From NCBI GenBank assembly GCA_024227565.1, contig JAAEUE010000130.1, positions 1-37,549 on the forward strand: a stretch of 37,549 nucleotides of DNA. Reading direction: 5' to 3'. Each line of letters starts with the position of its first letter. Within the stretch, counting starts at the first letter, position 1. Positions 32,702 to 37,549 of the stretch are shown here, in pieces. The DNA is from Alphaproteobacteria bacterium. Its GTDB lineage: Bacteria; Pseudomonadota; Alphaproteobacteria; Rhizobiales; CAJQND01. A model generated the notes under the pieces. It ran no database searches, had not been told where the DNA came from, and worked only from the letters and a program-made list of their open reading frames with translations. Position numbers and translations under genes: made by a program.

Positions 32702-32854
32702 ATGCCAGCGTTCATGGAAAACTTGTTTCGCAACATAGCGCCGTTCGTGGTGGAAATCTCTCTGGCGCTTGTTGTGGTGTTTGTAATTAGCTTTGCTGCA
32801 GGTTGGGTGTTCGCCCGATTGCCGGTTGGCGCCGAAGATCGAAAGGAACGGTGA
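32702..32854 (+). CDS. very small single-pass membrane protein
   Basis: This 50-residue protein (MPAFMENLFRNIAPF...) has one long hydrophobic helix (FVVEISLALVVVFVISFAAGWVFA) and a charged tail (GAEDRKER). It begins 10 bases after the OmpA-like gene, with AAAGGGGGC as the ribosome site, and ends four bases before the next small gene. It is too short for most gene finders. The helix ends in an AAGW motif that resembles VGFAAGFGCGKL in its neighbour, so the two may be related. The role is unknown, probably with the OmpA-like protein. Confidence 0.7.
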   Translation: MPAFMENLFRNIAPFVVEISLALVVVFVISFAAGWVFARLPVGAEDRKER

Positions 32855-32858
32855 CGAC

Positions 32859-33125
32859 GTGTTGCAATTGGCTATTGAGTTATTCCTCCTGGTGTTTGCA
32901 ACCACCGTAGTTGGCTTTGCTGCAGGGTTTGGGTGCGGCAAGTTGCGAGGCGTACTTGGCGCGAAACAAACCGCGGAACTGGACGGTGAAGAAAATCACG
33001 TCCCGTTAAAGGAGGAATCCTTCATTTCTGAGCCCGCGCCAACCCGCCGGATCCCAGATCCTGCGCCCCCTTCACAGACGCGCCGCAAACGCTTTGCCGC
33101 CGATGTGTCGGCTGATCCGTCCTGA
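32859..33125 (+). CDS. small membrane protein with proline-rich cytoplasmic or periplasmic tail
   Basis: From GTG at 32859 (AAGGAA about a dozen bases upstream) this gives 88 residues. A hydrophobic helix (LAIELFLLVFATTVVGFAAGFGCG) is followed by a polar, Pro/Arg-rich tail (EPAPTRRIPDPAPPSQTRRKRF). It follows the 50-residue gene after four bases and is convergent with the ABC-2 permease gene. I do not recognise a family. The helix pattern resembles the preceding small protein. It completes a three-gene cassette with the OmpA-like gene. Confidence 0.65.
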   Translation: MLQLAIELFLLVFATTVVGFAAGFGCGKLRGVLGAKQTAELDGEENHVPLKEESFISEPAPTRRIPDPAPPSQTRRKRFAADVSADPS

Positions 33126-33140
33126 CCGCCAAACAACACT

Positions 33141-33902
33141 TCAGCTCTTGATCTGATAGCCCGTTTTGAAGATCCACCAGACAAGTGTCATGCACAGTCC
33201 CAAAAAACCGGCGATCATTAGCAAGCTCCACCCGACGGCCACATCGGATTGCTCAAAGAAACTCCAGCGAAAACCGCTCACCAGGTACACCACCGGATTG
33301 AACAAGGAGACCTTCTGCCAAAATGGCGGAAGCATGCTGATGGAATAAAAACTCCCGCCAAGAAACGCGAGGGGGGTTATGATCAGTAACGGGATAATTT
33401 GGAGCTTTTCAAAACCGTCGGCCCAGATACCGATGATGAAGCCCAGAAGACTGAAGGTGATGCTCGTCAACACCAGAAACGCAAGCATCCAAAACGGATG
33501 TGCGATCTGGATTGGCACGATCAAATTTGCGGTGAATAGAATGACCAGGCCCAGAATGATAGATTTGGTCGCCGCCGCCCCCACATAGCCCAGGACAATC
33601 TCAAACGAGGAGACAGGCGCCGAGAGCAATTCATAGATGGTGCCCACAAACTTCGGAAAATAGATTCCAAATGAGGCGTTGGATACACTCTGGGTCAAGA
33701 GAGAGAGCATGATGAGGCCAGGCACAATAAAGGTGCCGTAACTAATGCCGTCCACTTCTGTTATGCGCGACCCGATGGCCGAGCCAAAGACCACGAAATA
33801 CAGACATGTAGAGATGACCGGCGAGACCACGCTCTGGAACAGCGATCTTCCCGTGCGCGCCATCTCAAATTTGTAGATCGCCAGTACACCACGATAGTTC
33901 AT
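33141..33902 (-). CDS. ABC-2 type exporter permease
   Basis: The 253-residue inner-membrane protein has about six membrane helices ([95 protein letters not shown]) and the ABC-2 family [31 protein letters not shown] segment. It resembles the YadH/NodJ branch of exporters. Its ATG overlaps the stop of the ATPase gene by four bases, so the two form an export pair. The cargo is unknown; relatives export polysaccharides, lipids or drugs. Confidence 0.9.
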   Translation of the reverse strand: MNYRGVLAIYKFEMARTGRSLFQSVVSPVISTCLYFVVFGSAIGSRITEVDGISYGTFIVPGLIMLSLLTQSVSNASFGIYFPKFVGTIYELLSAPVSSFEIVLGYVGAAATKSIILGLVILFTANLIVPIQIAHPFWMLAFLVLTSITFSLLGFIIGIWADGFEKLQIIPLLIITPLAFLGGSFYSISMLPPFWQKVSLFNPVVYLVSGFRWSFFEQSDVAVGWSLLMIAGFLGLCMTLVWWIFKTGYQIKS

Positions 33903-34825
33903 CGTTCCTGCCTCACTAAGCTGACGAAAATTTCTTCAAGGGAACTTTGGGTGGTCCTCAGGTCACGAAACGTGATGCCGGCTGCGCCCAGGTCTTTCAG
34001 CAAGGTGGTGATCCCGGTGCGTTCAGCCTTGGTGTCATATGTATAGACAAGTTCGTGACCATCTTTGGCGAGCTCAAGATCGTAATGGCCAAGTTCCGCA
34101 GGCAAAGCGCCTAATGGGTGATGCAGATCGAGCAGGAGCTGCTTGTTGCCAAGCTTTCGCATCAACTCCTCTTTTGCTTCCACCAGAATCAATTCGCCAT
34201 TGGTGATGACCCCAACACGGTCGGCGATCTCTTCAGCCTCTTCTATATAGTGTGTGGTCAATATGATGGTGGTGCCGTTGTCGCGCAGTTCATGAATGAG
34301 CTGCCACATGTCCTGACGCAGCTCCACATCCACGCCTGCGCTCGGTTCATCAAGGAAAAGCACTTCAGGTTCATGCGACAACGCTTTGGCAATCAGCAGC
34401 CTGCGTTTCATGCCGCCAGACAGCGTCATGATCTTGGCATCGCGCTTATCCCAAAGGGAGAGTGCCTTGAGGGTCTTTTCAATATGTGCGGGGTTGGAGG
34501 CCTTACCAAAAAGTCCGCGGCTGAAATTGACGGTGCTCATAACGGTTTCGAACGTGTCCGTGGTCAGTTCCTGAGGAACCAACCCGATCATTTCGCGGGT
34601 TTTCCGATAGCCGGTGACGATATCGTGTCCGCCCACGGTGACGCTTCCTGAGCTTGGGTTGACGATGCCGCAGACTATGCTGATCAGGGTGGTCTTACCG
34701 GCACCGTTTGGGCCCAGCAGAGCAAAAATCTCGCCTTTGTGAATTTCCAGCTCAATCTTTTTGAGCGCATGGAAATCGTTAGCATAAACCTTGGAGAGCT
34801 TGGAGATGGATATGATGGGCTGCAT
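33899..34825 (-). CDS. ABC-2 type exporter ATP-binding protein
   Basis: The 308-residue ATPase has Walker [10 protein letters not shown] (38-46), signature LSGGMKRR (135-142), Walker [13 protein letters not shown] and the switch [11 protein letters not shown]. This matches the YadG/NodI type. A C-terminal domain ([19 protein letters not shown] to [15 protein letters not shown]) is usual for this group. The ATG at 34825 is chosen because AGGGAA precedes it and the family starts there ([14 protein letters not shown]); an upstream open extension to 34909 is not family-like. It drives the permease encoded after it. Confidence 0.92.
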   Translation of the reverse strand: MQPIISISKLSKVYANDFHALKKIELEIHKGEIFALLGPNGAGKTTLISIVCGIVNPSSGSVTVGGHDIVTGYRKTREMIGLVPQELTTDTFETVMSTVNFSRGLFGKASNPAHIEKTLKALSLWDKRDAKIMTLSGGMKRRLLIAKALSHEPEVLFLDEPSAGVDVELRQDMWQLIHELRDNGTTIILTTHYIEEAEEIADRVGVITNGELILVEAKEELMRKLGNKQLLLDLHHPLGALPAELGHYDLELAKDGHELVYTYDTKAERTGITTLLKDLGAAGITFRDLRTTQSSLEEIFVSLVRQER

Positions 34826-34947
34826 CGGTTCCCTGAAGTTCAGGCGCTGTGATTGACAGAGGGGCGGTATAGGCAACCTGACTGAGCCGGAGCAAGACAA
34901 AGTTTGCAAGTGTCAATCGCGCAAGATTGATATGAGTGGTATTGCCG

Positions 34948-36150
34948 TCAGGCTTCCATAACTTTTGGCAAGCCCTGCTTGGGCGCCAGCCCTTCCTGCA
35001 TGATGGATCGGCGCAGAGGGCCAATCGCCTGGAGCGCTGCGAGGCCCAAGCTCCGCGCTCCTTGAAACGGCAGAAATGAGCTGATCAGAGTCCGGTTGAG
35101 CACGTCGATCGCCAGCTGGCGCGGAAACACATCAACCCTCCGGCGTTGGTCGTAGGCTTTCATCAGCGTGTTTGCGCCAATATCTGTGCCTGCGGCGTTT
35201 GCCTCGCCAATCAACTCCACCGCCAGAGCCGCATCGCGCAGAGACAAATTTAAGCCCTGAGCACCGATTGGGGGAATCACATGAGCGGTCTCGCCCACCA
35301 ATAGCACGCGGTTCTTGGCAAATTGCCGGGCCACCGATCCGGCAATATGGAAGCGGCCTCGCTTTGTTATGTCGGATACCTGGCCAAACACCTTGGCCGT
35401 TTCAGATGCCAGTTTTCTGGCGAAGGCTGCATCATCCAAGGCTGCCAGTTCTGCGGCATCCTCGTCAGTTTCAATCCAAACCAAACTAGAGCGATCGCCT
35501 GGCAAAGGCACTGTGGTCAGCGGCCCCGCCTTGCGGTGAAACTCAATCGATAGGTTCTCATGCGGCTTTGAATGAGCGAAACTCGTTACAATCGCGGTTT
35601 GAGGGTATTCCCATCGGGTCACACTGATGCCTGCAGATTTTCGGCATACGGATTTTTGACCATCGGCGGCTATCACCACCTTCGTCTTGATTGGAAGGTT
35701 AGCCTCGCTCCGCACGAGCACCGTTTCAGAAGAACAATCCAATTCGCTCACTCCGCCCTCGAACACCGCGACCGACGCACAGCCCTGCAGGCGGCTGCGC
35801 AATGCTTCAACAAGTGGGGCGACCGGCACGTTCCAGCCAAATTCGTTCTGCCCAATTTCGGTTGCATCAAAGGTTACGGTCGGTGCAGCAGGGCGCCGGC
35901 CTGTGGCATCCCGGATCTGCAAACGGGCAAGTGGGGCGCACTCTGATTCCAACTGGTCGCCCCACACTCCAATGTGGTTGAGTAATCTGATCGCAGGAAG
36001 CATGAGCGCGGTCGTGCGCAAATCCTCCGCGCGCTCTGGACCCGGCCAAAATGCTGTCCGTAGTCCGGCCACCCCTGCGAGACAGGCCGCGCTGAGCCCT
36101 GCAGGCCCGCCGCCAACAACGGCAAGATCGTAACTGACATCTTCATTCAT
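34948..36150 (-). CDS. UbiH/UbiF-like FAD-dependent monooxygenase
   Basis: The 400-residue protein has an N-terminal FAD motif (LAVVGGGPAGLSAACLAG, GGGPAG at 13-18), the middle motif VVIAADGQKSVCRKSAGI and the second FAD motif RVLLVGETAHVIPPIGAQGLNLSLRDA. The usual GD is GE here, as in several alphaproteobacterial UbiH-like proteins. Such enzymes hydroxylate aromatic rings in ubiquinone synthesis. The ring position cannot be told from sequence. The start at 36150 is chosen because the flavoprotein family begins there; the upstream 24 residues of open frame are not family-like. It has no pathway neighbours in the window. Confidence 0.88.
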   Translation of the reverse strand: MNEDVSYDLAVVGGGPAGLSAACLAGVAGLRTAFWPGPERAEDLRTTALMLPAIRLLNHIGVWGDQLESECAPLARLQIRDATGRRPAAPTVTFDATEIGQNEFGWNVPVAPLVEALRSRLQGCASVAVFEGGVSELDCSSETVLVRSEANLPIKTKVVIAADGQKSVCRKSAGISVTRWEYPQTAIVTSFAHSKPHENLSIEFHRKAGPLTTVPLPGDRSSLVWIETDEDAAELAALDDAAFARKLASETAKVFGQVSDITKRGRFHIAGSVARQFAKNRVLLVGETAHVIPPIGAQGLNLSLRDAALAVELIGEANAAGTDIGANTLMKAYDQRRRVDVFPRQLAIDVLNRTLISSFLPFQGARSLGLAALQAIGPLRRSIMQEGLAPKQGLPKVMEA

Positions 36151-36231
36151 TAGGGTGTGTATGGGGCTTCGGGGCGGCCTGTGCAAGTCTGTCCGATTGG
36201 CGCACAGAGCAACCCCAATCATTGGCCCCGT

Positions 36232-36702
36232 TTAGGCCCTGACCGGAATCGTTGCGTTTTCTTTCACCACCTCCAAAGCAACATAAGAATGGGTTTGCTG
36301 CACGCCAGGCAGCTTACCGATCTGGTCGCCCAGCACGGTGCGGTAATGGGTGATGTCTGACGTGCGCACCTTGAGCATGTAGTCAAACTGACCGGCCAGC
36401 ATGTAGCAGCTCTGGATCTCTGGAATTCTATGTACCGCGCGGTTGAACAACTCCAATGCATTGTCGCTGGTTTGGGTCAACGACACATGCACGATGATGA
36501 CGTGACCGGCACCCAATAACTCCGGTTCCAGATCAGCCCGATACCCTTTGATGACACCCGTCCGCTCAAGCCGTTTCACGCGTTCAGCCGTTGGTGTCTT
36601 GGTGAGATGGACCCGGTTGGCCAGCTCGACGATGGGCAACCGCCCGTTGGACTGCAGCTCTGCCAGGATGCGCCGGTCGATTGAATCGGGATTTTTCTTC
36701 AT
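36232..36702 (-). CDS. Lrp/AsnC family transcriptional regulator
   Basis: The 156-residue protein has a helix-turn-helix at the N-terminus (SIDRRILAELQSNGRLPIVELANRVHLTKTPTAERVKRLE) and a C-terminal amino-acid-sensing RAM domain (HVIIVHVSLTQTSDNALELFNRAV, CYMLAGQFDYMLKVRTSDI). It resembles the regulators that control proline, branched-chain or other amino-acid breakdown. It is divergent from the stress protein gene; a 14-bp palindrome 69 bases from its start codon may be its own operator. Its target is not adjacent, but the window is rich in amino-acid genes. Confidence 0.92.
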   Translation of the reverse strand: MKKNPDSIDRRILAELQSNGRLPIVELANRVHLTKTPTAERVKRLERTGVIKGYRADLEPELLGAGHVIIVHVSLTQTSDNALELFNRAVHRIPEIQSCYMLAGQFDYMLKVRTSDITHYRTVLGDQIGKLPGVQQTHSYVALEVVKENATIPVRA

Positions 36703-36770
36703 TCAGGCGAAATTCCTATAAATATCAACATTCCAGGTGAATAGTCTGGTTATTAATGAATTATGGAGCC

Positions 36771-36784
36771 AGTGGCTAGCCACT
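36771..36784. promoter_or_regulatory. 14-bp perfect palindrome in the lrp-usp intergenic region
   Basis: AGTGGCTAGCCACT is a perfect palindrome, with AGCC before it and GGCT shortly after extending the symmetry imperfectly. It lies between the divergent Lrp-family gene and the universal stress gene, so it could be the autoregulatory Lrp site. The assignment rests on position only. Confidence 0.4.
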
Positions 36785-36924
36785 TTGGCTAAAATATTAG
36801 ACGGAAGGTGACCTTAACGCCTTGATTGCCGTAATGAGGCCTGACAATCTGAACCGGGCGATACATAATGCCCGGACCTTCCTTCAGTTTGGCTGTCGTG
36901 AGGGCAATTATGGGAGGAACGACC

Positions 36925-37356
36925 ATGACCGACACGTATCTCGTCGGCTTCGACGGCACGGCGCAATCACGCCGCGCGGTTGATTACGCGGCTGCCCGAG
37001 CCGAAAAATCGGGTGCGAAAGTGTGTGTAGTTCTGGTGATCGAATGGTCGCCATATGGCTTCCACACCCCAGAGGAGTTGGCTGAACGGCACAAACGGCG
37101 CGAAGAAGAACTCGACCGAGCCGGAGCCATGGTACAGCCGGTAATCGATGATCTGACCAAGGCGGGTGTGGACGCGAGCAGTGAAGTTCGTCACGGCAAT
37201 GCGGGGGATCTACTCTGTCAAATCGCAACCGAAAAAAGTGCGACACAGATCGTGATCGGCCGGACCGGTGATTCTGAATTGGCCCAACGGCTTCTCGGTG
37301 GGCTGGTGATCACCTTGGCGCAGGTTGCTCCTGTGCCCGTCACCATCGTGCCATGA
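36925..37356 (+). CDS. universal stress protein (UspA family)
   Basis: The 143-residue protein is a single Usp domain. It has YLVGFDGTAQSRRAVDYAAARA at the start and a C-terminal ATP-binding type loop (VIGRTGDSELAQRLLGGLVITLAQVAPVPVTIVP), close to the G-2x-G-9x-G(S/T) pattern though not perfect. Usp proteins help cells survive starvation and stress; many bind ATP. GGGAGGAA precedes the ATG at 36925. The gene is followed after 53 bases by the start of a probable transporter on the same strand. Confidence 0.92.
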   Translation: MTDTYLVGFDGTAQSRRAVDYAAARAEKSGAKVCVVLVIEWSPYGFHTPEELAERHKRREEELDRAGAMVQPVIDDLTKAGVDASSEVRHGNAGDLLCQIATEKSATQIVIGRTGDSELAQRLLGGLVITLAQVAPVPVTIVP

Positions 37357-37409
37357 GGCTTCGGCACGCAGATGTAAATCCCGACCAATTTCCAAGAGGG
37401 GACTACCCA

Positions 37410-37549
37410 ATGTTAAAACGTTTACTGTGGGCCGCTGGCGGCCTGCCCTTGATGTCGTCTGTGGCGTATGCCCAGGGCGACCTCGATAAAGCAATAAGTG
37501 ACGCGCTTGCGCCGATCATCAATCCGTTTGTCGGACTTATCTTTTCACC
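37410..37549 (+). CDS. 5' end of an exported or membrane protein (cut by window edge), possibly an AGCS sodium:amino acid symporter
   Basis: From ATG at 37410 the frame stays open to the end of the window, 46 codons. It starts with a signal-like stretch (MLKRLLWAAGGLPLMSSVAYAQ), then DLDKAISDALAPIINPFVGLIF. The short amphipathic ALAPIINPFVGLIF region before a membrane segment recalls the start of alanine/glycine:sodium symporters (AGCS), but the visible part is too short to be sure. AAGAGGGG precedes the ATG. Confidence 0.5.
   Translation, partial: MLKRLLWAAGGLPLMSSVAYAQGDLDKAISDALAPIINPFVGLIFS

Noticed and set aside
1..37549. CRISPR array or replication origin
   Set aside because: No regularly spaced repeats, cas genes, DnaA-box clusters or rep genes are visible.

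Overview
The window looks like chromosomal DNA of an alphaproteobacterium, most likely a marine or host-associated member of the Hyphomicrobiales (Rhizobiales) or a close relative. The evidence is a complete AapJQMP general amino-acid ABC transporter with metC divergent from it, a bacterial saccharopine-type lysine degradation pair, a GlxA-type AraC regulator next to a hydroxyproline enzyme, a DcaP-like porin, and two TPR-sulfotransferases. Most genes are G+C-rich; one gene (27020-28849) is clearly poorer in G+C. No rRNA, CRISPR array or intact mobile element is visible.

Layout. 1-1410 is a left flank with a partial reading frame, a small DUF5681-type phage/plasmid-associated gene and a secreted protein, ending at a tRNA-Lys(UUU) on the minus strand. 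1616-6142 (minus) is a compact run metC - creA - CoA-binding protein - saccharopine dehydrogenase (lysine-forming) - saccharopine reductase-like protein. Divergent from it, 6436-11069 is aapJ, a strong terminator-like hairpin, then aapQMP. 11108-16827 is a rearranged region. A diverged 0.6-kb direct repeat carries one intact (15778-16827) and one broken (11799-12343) copy of a proline racemase/hydroxyproline epimerase-family gene. Between the copies lie an IS1380-type transposase remnant, a TPR-sulfotransferase and a truncated flavin monooxygenase. A GlxA-type regulator (16932) is divergent from the intact enzyme.

18607-20271 is an orphan Tat-exported oligopeptide-type binding protein, followed by a 103-bp compound palindromic element. 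20619-25008 (minus) is a tight five-gene operon: aldehyde dehydrogenase, isochorismatase-fold cysteine hydrolase, dimethylargininase/arginine-deiminase-like enzyme, mercaptopyruvate sulfurtransferase and a GNAT acetyltransferase. 25217 is a quinone oxidoreductase. 26205-28849 is a TPR-sulfotransferase translationally coupled to a trypsin-like lipoprotein. 29019-30503 is a porin with a clear terminator. 31120-33125 is a membrane-anchored protein with a BON-like region, three Ig-like repeats and an OmpA domain, followed by two very small membrane proteins. 33141-34825 is an ABC-2 exporter, 34948 a UbiH-like monooxygenase, 36232 an Lrp-family regulator, 36925 a universal stress protein, and 37410 the start of a further exported or membrane protein.

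Together the genes describe a cell that imports and breaks down amino acids: general uptake by Aap, lysine through saccharopine, hydroxyproline, and probably a guanidino or ureido compound. The least explained parts are the deiminase/cysteine hydrolase/dehydrogenase operon, the sulfotransferase-protease pair and the OmpA/Ig-repeat cassette.
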